From Xiphophorus maculatus (lineage: Eukaryota > Chordata > Actinopteri > Cyprinodontiformes > Poeciliidae): a stretch of 64,000 bases of DNA. Positions 38,196-50,200 of the stretch are shown here, in pieces; position 1 is the stretch's first letter; each line of letters opens with the position of its first letter. The notes under the pieces are model-generated. The model had not been told where the DNA came from. It saw nothing but the letters and a program-made list of their open reading frames with translations, and ran no database searches. The stretch covers positions 33,234,453 through 33,298,452 of the forward strand of contig NC_036445.1 of NCBI RefSeq assembly GCF_002775205.1. The letters run 5' to 3'. The position numbers and the translations under genes were made by a program.

Positions 38196-38405
38196 AATCA
38201 TTAGAGTTCGACCAGAAAACAACATTGATTCAATGACACATTTTCAACATTGTTTACTTGAATAGAATTGGATGATTTTTTGATTGTTGATACACCATCA
38301 GCTGTCGACCTCAACCAAAAATCAACCATTCTGACTATAATTCAACGCTGAATTACTGTCGTGTGCTATCTTGGGAGAATTTCCTCATTTGATTATTTAT
38401 GTTCT

Positions 38406-38982
38406 TGTAATGGTAAAAGCAGAATCAGCCAGAACCCAAAATGCAGTCACAACAAGAGGATGGTTAACCAAAAAGTTTTATTACTAAAGTAAATGGTGTA
38501 GTGTGGTCACACTAGTGGGTCAGGGATGAGGAATCCACAGGGGTCAGGAGTCCAGCCGGGGGAGGGGAGGGTGAATGACAAGGGGAGATCTGTGGGGGTC
38601 TCAGGGGACAAACAGACGACAGGGACAAAATCCACCAACCAGAGGCTGAGTCGTGAAACGGTCCAGGGTCATGCACGGGAGGGTCTCAGGCAGTGAAAAT
38701 CCAGAATCCAGAAGGCAGGAGGCAGGGTCAGAAACAGGCAGGGTTCAGCAACAGGACTTTCAACAGCAGAAGGATTAGGCAAAAATCTGTGGTCAAAAAC
38801 AGGCAGGATCAGAAAAAGCTTTGAAACATGAGACAAGGCTTGAAAGCTGTGACAGTGGCAACAGACGATCTTGCACTGAGCTGGTGATGAGCAGCTGTTT
38901 AAATAGGGCCCAGCTCAGTGCAGGTGAGGGCAATGAGCAATCAGCACAGCCAAGGCAGAGCTGAAGGGCTGGAATCATGACA
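38406..38982 (-). mobile_element. Solo LTR with 5-bp target duplication
   Basis: Bounded by TG at 38406 and CA at 38982, with identical gttct at 38401-38405 and 38983-38987. On the minus strand it begins TGTCATGATTCC. It has a TATTTAAAC box at 38905-38897 and an AATAAA at 38482-38477, the promoter-to-polyA order of an LTR. No gag/pol lies beside it, so it is a solo LTR left by recombination, probably of a Gypsy-type element. It lies about 650 bp upstream of rwdd1 in opposite orientation. Confidence 0.85.
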
Positions 38983-39105
38983 GTTCTTGTATATTTTATA
39001 GATAAATTAAATTTAAAAATTCTGAACCAGATGCTTTGCTTATTTCGGTCTTAGGATTATTTAGCCGCATAGCTCTTCAGATGCACTTAGTGTGTCAATG
39101 GAAAT

Positions 39106-39106
39106 G

Positions 39107-39177
<71 letters not shown>

Positions 39178-39179
39178 TC
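39106..39179. repeat. (TTTC)n microsatellite
   Basis: About 18 uninterrupted TTTC units forming a pure polypyrimidine/polypurine tract, 460 bp upstream of the rwdd1 start. Confidence 0.97.
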
Positions 39180-39637
39180 AAGCCTTAACCCTAACCACTT
39201 CCTGTGCTTTAGTTACTGTTGCCAAGGGCCTTTTATGCCTTGGCACCACGTGTTCATTTTAATAAAAATTTCATTTTAATTACTCCGTTAGTTGAAAAAA
39301 TTAATTTGTATTTTAATTTATCTGGGATCTGACTTGTGCTGAACATTTTTGTCAATAAAGTTTTAAAAATATAACAGGGGTGGCCACTGTCGCTTTCCGT
39401 ATTTGCATCACTAAATCTGAGATCGATTTAGTGGTCTGCAAAACAGATAACCGTAAGGCCCGTATGGACCCTCAAGTACACCTCTGAGTCTGAGTCAGAC
39501 AGAAATTTTAATCTCCGACATCATCGATCGTCTTATGAGCGGATGGGACCGATAGCACACGCCGAGCACTACGTTGCCAAAAGTTTCAGTGTTGGAATGA
39601 TTTTATCAAAATCTAGATAACCCCCCTGAGATTAAAA

Positions 39638-42600
39638 ATGACAGATTACGTCGAGGAGCAAAGGAATGAACTTGAAGCCATAGAATCAATCTATCCCGAC
39701 TCCTTTACAGGTTTGAGTTGATTTAAAATAGTAACTAGCTTACAGCTAGCATCGCAGTAAGCCTTATTTATCTGACTGGGTTGGAACTGCTTCATTTTGT
39801 GTGATAGTTGTGATGACTTCTAGTCAATGAAAGCTAACGAGACAGTAAGTGCTGTGGCCTTTGGCCACATCCAGCATGCTCACAACGGGTTTTATAGCTA
39901 AAACAGACTAGTTTAAATCCGGGATAAACTAATAGTCTTGTAGGAGTTTGGTTTTACCATGAAAAGCAGGAATAGTTGTATAGTTTAAATGGGCTGCTAC
40001 AGTGACAGCCATGGAAAACTGTCTGGACAATAGTGCACTAGTGATCCTGGTGTTCTAATGCAAATTTGCAGAAATGATCTGTTATTCATGTGGGCTTGCA
40101 GTGCTGTCAGAAGAACCCACCAGTTTCACTATTACCGTTACGTCAGATGCAGGAGAAAACGGGGAAAGTGAGTATATTCAATTTATAAATGTGTTATATT
40201 CTGACATTTCCTTATTTTTGACACCTTCTATAATGACAATGATTTATCTGAGTTAATGTATGGTTTGAAGTTACCGAATAAAGATGGTCTCAATTCAATG
40301 AGAATGAATTATTCTCATTTAACTTTCTTCTCTCATTCCAGCTGTTGAGGCAACTTTAAAGTTTACATATGTAGCAGAATATCCAGATGAGCCTCCACTG
40401 TGGGAGATCTACTCTCAAGAAAATCTGGAAGATGGCGACCTGGAGAACATTCTCACCCTGTTGAAGCAGCAGGTGTGTTCATTTATCTGAGAATAAATAG
40501 TGTTTAATTTCTTCTGCTTTGTTCATTATTTCTGAACTTTTTTTCTGGGGAAAGTGTTCTCAGCAGACTTTAGGACACAGGTGTCAAACTCCAGTCTTGG
40601 AGGGCTGCTGTCCTGCAACTTTTAGATGTGCCTCTGCTGCACCACCTGATCAGAATAATTAGGTCATTAAGGTTCTGTAGAACTGATCTACACAAGGAGG
40701 GGGTCATTAAGTCATTTCATTCCAGTGTTTTGTACCTGAGGCACATCTAAAAACTGCAGGACTGCGGCCCTCAAGGACTAGAGTTTGACACCCCTGCTTT
40801 AGGATATTTCCATACACTCAATATAAACTGACCAAAGAGCCATATTTAGTCTTGGCACTGCCTTGTGGAAGCCCATCACTCAAATATCAATGGTTTTAGG
40901 AGCTGTTGAGGCATGCAGTAAAGTTTGGTCAAAAAAACATTGAATGTGAACTGGAACACATATTGGCACAAACATTTAATGAATTGAGTCCATGCAGTTA
41001 TGGTCCTCTGTCATGTCACCAAGCGGCTCACAAGATATGTTTTTTTTTTTTTCTTCCTTTAATGAAACAGTAGAGCTTTATTTTGTGCTGTGGCCTCAAG
41101 CTGCAGCAGGCAGTGTGGAAATGTTCTGGTGGGCATCCCTCTCTGCTGAGGCTCATCAGTACTGCAATGATCACTGTGGTAAACTGCAGCAAATGGCCAT
41201 ATTTAGAATCATGTTGAACATGACAAAACTGCAGTTCACAACATTATTTCATTTTTGGATGCTAATTTGAATCCAATAAAAATTTGTAGGGAATTGCTCC
41301 ATGGAATAAGTTTCCAACCACCCCAATCAAAACACTTGCATAAAGCAGAAGAAAATTTTAGGCTACTCACCACTGATTCCTTGTTGCAAATGTTTTGTTT
41401 GGGGCTTAATGGTCTTAAACTTTTGATCAGCTGCTCAATTGCCAGAGTTTAAAAGTTAAAAATGATATAATCTTTTTTGATGCTTTATAGAGCTCTGCAA
41501 AGGCAAAGGGCAGCACCTGGGGCAGTGGGTGGGCTTTTTGGTCTTACAATAGTCCCACACTAACTGAAAACATATTCATTACATTTTTCCAATTTTCATT
41601 TGCACTTAAAGGAGAGAACAGATCACTTAGAAAAGATTTTTCCTCTGTGCACAACCTGGCTCTAAATTAGCGGTGGTTCTTGTTCAAGAACCAAATGTAA
41701 CTCCGTAAACTGAAGCCACTTGTTTTATGCTGTTTATTTTCTATTACCAACATGTGTATGTGATAATCATGCAGGCTGAAGAAAACCTGGGTATGGTGAT
41801 GATCTTCACCCTGGTGACAGCTGTTCAGGAGAAACTTAATGAAATTGTGGATGCAATGAAAAACAGACGAGAAGAGGAAAAACTCCGGAAAGAAAAGGAG
41901 GCAGAGGAAGCAGAAAAGGTAATTGGAAGTCTGTCTGAAGTCCAGTTTGACTTTTGATGGGTTTGCCTCTTCTATGTCCTCATTTCTGTAGAGGCTTAGG
42001 TGATATGCTCAGATTCCCTTAGATTTGTTAAGGAGATGAAGGCAGTATGTATGGACAAGTACTCAGTGAAGGATGCTTGTGTTTGGCAGGTGAAGTTCCA
42101 GGGTACAGTTGTAACAATTGAAAACTTTCTGGCATGGAAAGCCAAGTTTGAGCTGGAGATGGCTGAGTTCAGACGAAAAAAACAGAAAGAGGAGGAGCAG
42201 GCTGGAAAACCCAGACTCACTGGTAAATCAGTTTCACTGTTATGTCAAAGCCTTGGAAGCTGCTTGCAAAATAAAGTGTTATTTTTTCCTCTTTAGGTAA
42301 ACAGCTGTTTGAGAGAGATCATAACCTTGACACATCGGACATTCAGTTCCTAGAAGATGGTAAGTAATGCTCTACAATAAACAGATCCTGTTGTTTAATA
42401 TTATATTTAAAAAAACCTTTTTTCTCAAACTGGAGGGATTTTTCTCATAATTTCAATCAGTTTCAAGTGATAACTCCAGCTAAATTAACTTAAATGTGTC
42501 TTGTGTTTGAAGCGGACTTGCCAGAGTACCAGACTTGTTTTTACTACCTTCAGTTGGGAACCACTCACTGGAAACCAAGACTACTGGGAGTTGGAGTTTG

Positions 42601-42988
42601 TTTAGATTCTTCTATGTAACATCTCTATGATGTGAGGATCTGACACAAGAGCCAACTCTTACCAGAGCAGGGTGCTTCTGCTTCTCTTTAAACAGTGCTG
42701 GCCAATCGTTACATTAATGTCCTTGTTTTTTTCTCTATTCCACAATAACAATGTTTGGCCTTTCGTTTTCACAGTTAAAGCTAAACTGTTTGGAATCACA
42801 GGGCCTTGGATGGGATGCATCTTGAACAGTGATTTGTTCACTACCTTCTTCTAAAGTCTTGTTTGTTCTTCTCAGCTGGAAACAACGTTGAAGTGGACGA
42901 GTCCCTATTCCAGGACATTGAGGACTTGGATTTGGATGAAGACGATCCAAACTTTGACCCGTTAGACATGGACAGTGATGAAGACTAA
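39638..42988 (+). CDS. rwdd1: RWD domain-containing protein 1, complete, 7 exons
   Basis: RWDD1 (DFRP2) binds and stabilises the GTPase DRG2 and is linked to polysome-associated translation control. Coding exons: 39638-39710, 40102-40167, 40342-40472, 41775-41918, 42090-42222, 42297-42359, 42876-42988; 723 nt, 240 aa plus stop (human 243), all phases consistent. The N-terminal RWD domain spans about residues 5-110 (EEQRNELEAIESIYPDSF, then the YPDEPPLWEI signature with its YPxxPP motif). AEENLGMVMIFTLVTAVQE follows, then an acidic/basic coiled coil (REEEKLRKEKEAEEAEK), the DFRP region (VTIENFLAWKAKFE; LDTSDIQFLEDAGNNVEVDE) and a strongly acidic tail. A possible AATAAA is at 43150. It converges on zup1. 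Confidence 0.97.
40576..40796. mobile_element. hAT MITE in rwdd1 intron 3, perfect target duplication
   Basis: Ends CACAGGTGTCAAACT and AGTTTGACACCCCTG are inverted with two mismatches. ctttagga flanks both sides (40568-40575 and 40797-40804). 221 bp, non-coding. Related to the MITE at 50919-51141. Confidence 0.85.
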
Positions 42989-43155
42989 AGCTGAACAAAA
43001 CAACAGACAGTTAAAACCCCTGGCAGACCACTGATTCACTCATAGTTCCACCCAATTATGGCATTTTTGAAGACTCTTGGAGAAAATAGGAAAAATCTTA
43101 GTTTACTACAACAGAAGACGTTAAAAAAAATTTAATTTGAAATTTCCAAAATAAA

Positions 43156-44128
43156 TCTTGCTCTTTATTAAATACTGACCTTCGAAAAACTATGGTGAAT
43201 AATATTTCAGTTTCTAAACTCCACTTTTGTCCTGATTCAGAAAAATTTGGAGATGGACACATGCTACCAGATCTGACACCGCAGATAAAACCAACTTCTC
43301 ACCTGGTGAGAACAGAACTGTTCCAACTTATTTAGCAACATTAAACTGCTGAGTTTGTAGAAAACTATAGAGAATCCAGGTCAATTGCAACATTACATCA
43401 TTACACAACATTGTTGAATAAATATGTTAACTATGGGTCATCTTAAATTTCCATCTCCACTTTTGATGGTTATTTCAAATTTTGTGTAATTATTGTTGGT
43501 CATATTTTTCATTTTCCCTCATGAATCTAAGGTAATTTTTTGCTAACCCTTTTTAAGTGATGACTTGTTACAGCTTGAGACACGGTAGATACAGACGTTT
43601 TAGCATCTTCTGTAGGGATCCCTGATTAGTTGTAACAGTAGATTTTATTTTTGAAATATATATTTTACATTTAAAAACAGTTTTTTTTTTTAATTTCATC
43701 CAACAGTGACACAGTGTGGCATTATCTAAAATTACCAGTCTAACGTAATATGATAAACAATAACTCTGTTAAAGTTAGCCTTCCTGTGTTTACTCTGTAC
43801 CTTCCAGTACAGAACAGAACCAACCGGGTCGTCAACCCAGCATGCATTGCACAGGTGAAAAAATGGTGACCTCTATGGGTGAAAATATAATGAAAAATAT
43901 TACATTTTTGAAGTAATGATGAATCGTTACATATCACAAACAGCAATAGAAAAAGTGCAACATATTTAGGTCAACATTTTCAACTAATCTTGGATTCCTT
44001 TAAAATACATGCAAATAACCTGATTTTAAAAGGATTCAATATTTTGTATAGTTATGCACTCTTAAAAGATAACTACCACAGACTAAAAACAGGACATCAT
44101 GAAAGTAAGACTGCAAAAAATCAAACTG
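43156..44128. other. Convergent intergenic gap between rwdd1 and zup1
   Basis: About 1 kb of AT-rich sequence between the two facing polyadenylation signals (43150 plus strand; 44134-44129 minus strand). No exon is seen; rsph4a, which sits here in human, is absent. Confidence 0.6.
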
Positions 44129-44202
44129 TTTATTTAGAAAGTTTAAAATTGGATATACATTTTGTAGTATATCAATTATAGTATATAAAAAATCATTTGC
44201 AT

Positions 44203-47200
44203 TCATGGAGTCCTTTCAGCAGATAATGTTCTGGAGTTGAAGATTCTTATCTGTGAAAACAAAGCAAGCAGAAAAGAAGGCTGATCATAGAGAACAAGTC
44301 CTTCTTACCAGGATCACTTCCTAAGTACTTTGAACTAAAATTGGTTCAAATTTAGTTTCATGACTCAGATTCTGTCGACATGCTGTGCTTTGTGTTTGAA
44401 ACACATCTCACCTGCTTCTCTTCAGGAGACAACACGCCTTGTACTGCTATGAGCTGGTACTGTTTGTGCTTTAGATTTCTGGGGAACTTCCTGACAAACT
44501 GAACAGCAGTCAGGCGCGTCTCCCTGCTCAGCAGCTTCCTGGTGTCAGATGATGAAGAGCCAGGATCCAAAAGCAGGAGGCACAGGCTGCCATTCTTCCT
44601 CTGTTCCAAACCAACTACTGTTCGGCTGTGACCTAAAGGAGAGGACACAGGGATTAAAATGTGCCACATGCTGGTCTACTGTGATTTCTAAACTGCAATA
44701 TGAACAGAGAGTATCCAGTATAGCACATATTCAAGAGACATGGACATCACATCATACAATATAGAATAGAATAGAATAGATAGAAGTACTTTATTCATCC
44801 CAGCAGGGAAATTACTTCGCAGTTACAGCATAGAGACAAGACAATAACTACCACTGAGTAGTAGTTGTAGATAAAATAAAAATAAAATATAAAATGCTAT
44901 AAATTGTAAAAATATGAATGCTGTTAATATAACAGCAACTTAAGAGCAGTCCTTGCAAAGATTTAAAAAAAAATGCAGATATGTATATGTAAATATACTG
45001 TATGTACAGCAAGTGTGCCACAGTGCATTGTGCAAAATCGGACTGATTAGTGCAGAACAATGATTTAGCTTTTATTGTACAGTGAGATGGCCTGTGGCAG
45101 GAAGGATTTCCTGTATCTGTCCCTACGACCGCGGAGCTGGAGCAGCCTATGTGAGAAGGTGCTCCGCTGTCTGTCCACTATGTGGTGGAGAGGGTGCTGT
45201 TTATTGTCCATAATAGACAGAACCTTCTTCAGTGTCCTCCTCTCCACCACAGTTTCCAGGGACTCCAGCCTTAGTCCCAGGATTGGAAGCCATGAAAAAA
45301 AAACTGAATGACCTCTGGGAACATTTGATGACTACATTGTACACACTGCATATAAGTTATAGTTTCTAGGGAGAATTAGACATGAAAATGATAATGCAAC
45401 CTACTAAGCTATTTAGGTATATGCATGTGTCCTGGGTAATCTAATATTAAGTCAAGTCTAGTTGCACATTCCAGCAACAAGGCAGTTCAAAGTGCTTTAC
45501 ATGATAAAAACACACCATTTACAAAAAAGACACATTACATTACAGTACCAGAATAAAGATAAGTAATGAAAAGTTGTAATCCATACAAGAATTAAACTGT
45601 TTTCCATTTATTAGTCAAAGGTAACTGAACCAGTGGCACTTTGGCCTTGATCTAAAGGAACTCTGTGTTTCAGCTGTTTTGCAATTTTCTCGAAGTTTGT
45701 TCCAGATTAGAGGAGCTTAGAAGCTGAATATTGCTTCGCCATGTTTGGTTCTCATTCTGGGAATGAAGAGTAAACTAGAACCAGAAGACCTTAGAGGACT
45801 GGAAGGTTGACACAAGAACAACAGGTCTGCTGGGCTGGTCAGTAATTTGCAAATTAAATATTTTAAAGTCTATTCTCTGAGCTCCAGGGAGCCAGTGTAT
45901 TGACTTTAGAACTGGTGTTATGTGCTCCATCTTTCTGGTTTTAGTAGAACACGAACAGCAGCATTCTGGATCAGCTGCAGCTGGAGGATTGACTTTTTGG
46001 ACAGACCTGAGAAGACACTGTTGCAGTAATCAATACATTTAAAGATAAACACATGGATGAGTTTCTCTAGATCTTGCTGAGACATAAGTCCTCTCATCCT
46101 GGGAATGTTCTTCAGGTGATAGAAGGCCAACTTTGTAACTGTCTTTAAGTGGTTCAGAAAGTTCAGGTCAGAGTCCATCACTACTCCCAGGTTCCAAGCC
46201 TGATCTCTGGTTTCTAGCTAATAACTGAAGCTGTGCATTGACTCTACATCGCCCCTCTTTAGGTACAAAGATATCCTCAGTTGTTTTTCTGTTCTGCTGG
46301 AGAACGTTATGGCACATCCCCACATGTATCTGTTCAGTGCTTGGATGAGTTCGAAGTCACCTGGTGACATTTGCCCCTTTTCCACCGGCTCGGCCCGGCT
46401 CTACTCGACTCGTTTTCAGAGCTTTTCCACCGTCTTTTTTTTTAGGCTGGCCCTGCTTTTCAGGTCCCTGCTTTGGTGGGTGACGCAAGCATCGCTTCTG
46501 TTCACTGATTGGCTGTCGCCGTCATCGGACGGCGCAGCAAAGAGAGAAGAAAAACAAAGGTGCAACGTTTCAAATTCGCTGCAACACGGAAGTGATGGAA
46601 GATACAAACAAGCGGTGAACTAAAAGATGCCGGTCTTGTGCGAAATCCTGTTCCCCTGTGAAAATCTGTTCCCTCTGTGTCGGGAGCGCGCACTGCAGCC
46701 AGAGAGGCGGACCTGGCAGATCTGACCATTTTCACGGCGCTTCTGATCGATTTCTCGGTAAAACAACTCATATGATCATGTCAAGGTTGCAACATTCAGT
46801 TTAATCGGCAGCTGTTGTTTAAAAAAGAAGCAAAAACAAAATTATAAAATAAATAAATAAATGAGGTCTTCTTAGGCTTTTTGTGTTATTATTCTAAACG
46901 CCAAGACAATCGGTCTTTTTCCAATTTTTGTCACTTAAGCCTGACAAATAAAAGTCAGTCACTAAACACAGGTTTCCTACACATTGTGTGTATTTATAAT
47001 TTTTCATTGCTGATATAAGAGGATGGAAACTGGCTGATAGCAGGGCACAAAGATTAAGACTTCCTGAATAGCTGTCCGAAATAACCTATTCTTTGTGGGG
47101 GGAACAGATTATTTCAGGCAGCTAAAATATATGGTTCCTCCCCCATAACTTTGGGAAATAAACAGCAACTGTTTCCAAATTCTCAAAAATTGTTATGTGT

Positions 47201-50200
47201 GATAGCATGCAGTATACTACAAATTTCCATCTTCTTCCGCTTATCTGGGGTCGGGTCGCGGGGGTAGCAGCTTCAGAAGGGAGGCCCAGACTTCCCTCTC
47301 CGAGGGCCACTTCTTCCAGCTCTTCCAGGGGAATCCCAAGGCGTTCCCAGGCCAGCCGAGAGACATAGTCCCTCCAGCGTGTCCTGGGTCTTCCCCGGGG
47401 CCTCCTCCCGGTGGGATGTGCCCGGAACACCTCACCAGGGAGGCGTCCAGGAGGCATCCTGACCAGATGCCCGAGCCACCTCAACTGGCTCCTCTCGATG
47501 TGAAGGAGCAGCGGCTCTACTCTGAGTCCCTCCCGGATGACTGAGCTTCTCACCCTATCTCTAAGGGAGAGCCCAGACACCCTACGGAGAAAACCCATTT
47601 CGGCTGCTTGTATCCGCGATCTCGTTCTTTCGGTCATGACCCAAAGCTCATGACCATAGATGAGGGTGGGAACGTAGATAGACCGGTAAATCGAGAGCTT
47701 CGATTTCCTTAATCCAGTAATCTGTGATATTTTACATTAGAACGGGATTTACCAGAAAGTCTACACTCTCATCTTTTCAGGAAGTATTCATCTTTGTGAA
47801 AAGGCCCTGAAGACCTCATTTATTTATTTATTTACACTCCCGACACAGAGGGAACAGATTTTCACAGAGGGAACAGAGTTTCACACAAGACCGGCTTTTC
47901 TTCAGCATATAGATATTAAATAAGGTGGTCCTTAAGGGGGTGCCTCAGGTTTGAACCTTGAGGCACCCCACATGTGACTTCTGTCTTCTCTGATGTCAAG
48001 TTACCTTTTGACTCAAAGAAGTTCCCGTTCTTTAGGTCAAACTGGAACCAAGAGCGTGCTGAACTCCTCAAAATTATCGATTCTGCTCTCTGACAAAAAC
48101 CACAGCAGCTGGAAGTGGAAGTTGTGTTCCTTCTAAACAAACACACCCACAAAATTATGATCCTTCAAACAATAGTTTTGCATGAAAAAAGAGACGAAAA
48201 GTTTGACAAGGGATTTGTATCGAGGAGGGATGTGATTTTCATCACAAAACCACGACAATCAGAACCAATTATGGCACTTCAGCTTGATTATGCAGAGTCG
48301 CTAAGTAACCTCATATTATTTTAAAAGTTCATGTGAGGGTCCTCCATCTGGAAGGTTGAATTGTTTCAAAGCCATATTAGGCTATGATCTGCAGCAATCA
48401 GTATGAGGGTACAGAACAACGTGCTTGGATTCTGAGACAACCATCAGAAAAATGTTCATCTTAACAAGCTCAATCAGCTCATCAATCAGAAAGATACGTT
48501 CATGCATCGTGTACCTTGATGTTGTAGGTAAAGTGGGGGTAGGTGGGTCAGGATGAGTCGGGGGGACAGACTGCTGCTCTTACTGGACTGACAGAAGTAC
48601 TGCTTGACCCAGTCAAACAAATGGGGATGGGTATTCTTGCTGCCAGTTGGCTGGTGGAAATCTATGATGCGAGCACTGCAGAAAAATCAGAGAATGTTAC
48701 TAGACTTTTTTTTGTACTCTATAAGGTTACAGCTGGCGATCAAACACAAAGGACTTCATTTTCAGCTTTAAAAAATAATGACATCCATCCCATCCTCCCT
48801 CCATCATCTTCCATTTATTCAATGATGGAGGGACATTGACATTGACCAATGCCCTGAAGGGACATTTGTGTCATGGCAACATAAATGCAGCATGTCACCA
48901 TGACAGCCCCACAATTCCAGTGCAACTAGCCCTAGTGCCTGGTTGCTGGGAAGCAGAGGACATAGGAACAGTAAGAAGATCCTTAATGTGCACATCCATG
49001 GCCCAGCAATATTTTCTATCTGGGGCCACAGACAATTAAAATATGCCTCATTGCTTTTCACACAGCTCAGTAAGCACAACCTACATTTTAAGCTTTGTAT
49101 CAAACTAAATGCACTTTAACAAAATGTCAACTCTTTGAATCTGGAACACTGCAAAGGTGCATAAAAATCATTCTACAGCAATGTCACACCATGCAGCAAG
49201 AGATTACTTCAGAACAGTAGCAACAACACAGAGAAGCTTTCCCACCTGATTCCAAGTGAGGTGAGGAGGACGTACATCTCTGTGCCTCCAATCCAAGCCT
49301 GGGTTCTCTGCAGCCGCTTACTGAAGTGTGATGCTCCTTGGGGATCAAGCCCTTCCTTCCAGGCTTCTTCAATCATTCTCTGCACCCGAGGAATACAAGG
49401 TATTGTCTTTTCTGATGGAGAAGGACAATGCAAGGTGAACAAAACTGGAATCTATATCACTGCCAGTAAAAATAATATATTATATTTCATTAAGTTAACG
49501 TTAGGTTCCTTTGGCGTATAAAACAGCAGAAAGAGGCTTCCTGTTTTAACAGCTCTAACGTCTTGATAACAGTCAGGTCATAAGTCTCCCAACTGTACAA
49601 AACTGGGCATTAACAACAAATACACATCTGTTTAAATGAGCAAGTATACATATCTCATTCATTGTGAAGTAATGTTAGCAATTGGCATCAAGATATGCAT
49701 GTAATTCTGACAAGCACTACAATATGTCAAGCAGGTGTTTTAAAATAGGACTTGTAAAAAAAAAAAGGTAATTTACATATACAGTTTTAAGGGTCAAGAC
49801 TGGTTATTATCAAACTGATTTAATAGTTTCCAGGCTTTAAAACCCTGTAAACACCTGAGAACAACCACCACATGTCACATTAACCATATTGGTTGTACTT
49901 CCGAAAGGAAAGTATTTGTCTCTCTGCACACATTAAAAGCAGGACTTCATGTCTTTCTTCTCAAAACTTCTGCTCTCCTTAAAATATTCACTGTGTTTTC
50001 TCAAACCTTTCTCCTCGCGCTCAAAACCTTTCTATGTTCAGATCAAATCTCAGCTTGCAAACCTCTCTGCTGACTTACGAATTATTTTGAATCCCCGTTT
50101 AGAGGCAAATGCTCAATACATGAGTCTTCAACAAGAGGACTGATTTCTTCTCTAAACACATCCTGTTCATATTTTTTTTATTAGGAAAAAAGAGGCATTA

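Larger units (their letters stand above)
34581..38375 (-). mobile_element. TIR element copy A, host of a four-layer nest
   Basis: The outer ends are mirrored: CCCAGATAGCAC at 34581 and gtgctatcttggg ending at 38375. The interior is rich in attgattcaac-type inverted words. Read on the minus strand it matches copy B (53643-58481), with one apparent mismatch in about 340 bp at 35100-35430 versus 54115-54450. Nested inside are a relict Tc1, a young Tc1, a MITE (37676-37820) and a SINE (37838-38195). Superfamily is not assigned because no transposase or clear target duplication is visible. Confidence 0.65.

Noticed and set aside
47122..47637. 171-codon minus ORF as a host gene
   Set aside because: It is the Rex3-like LINE C-terminus, shared with 58603-59100.
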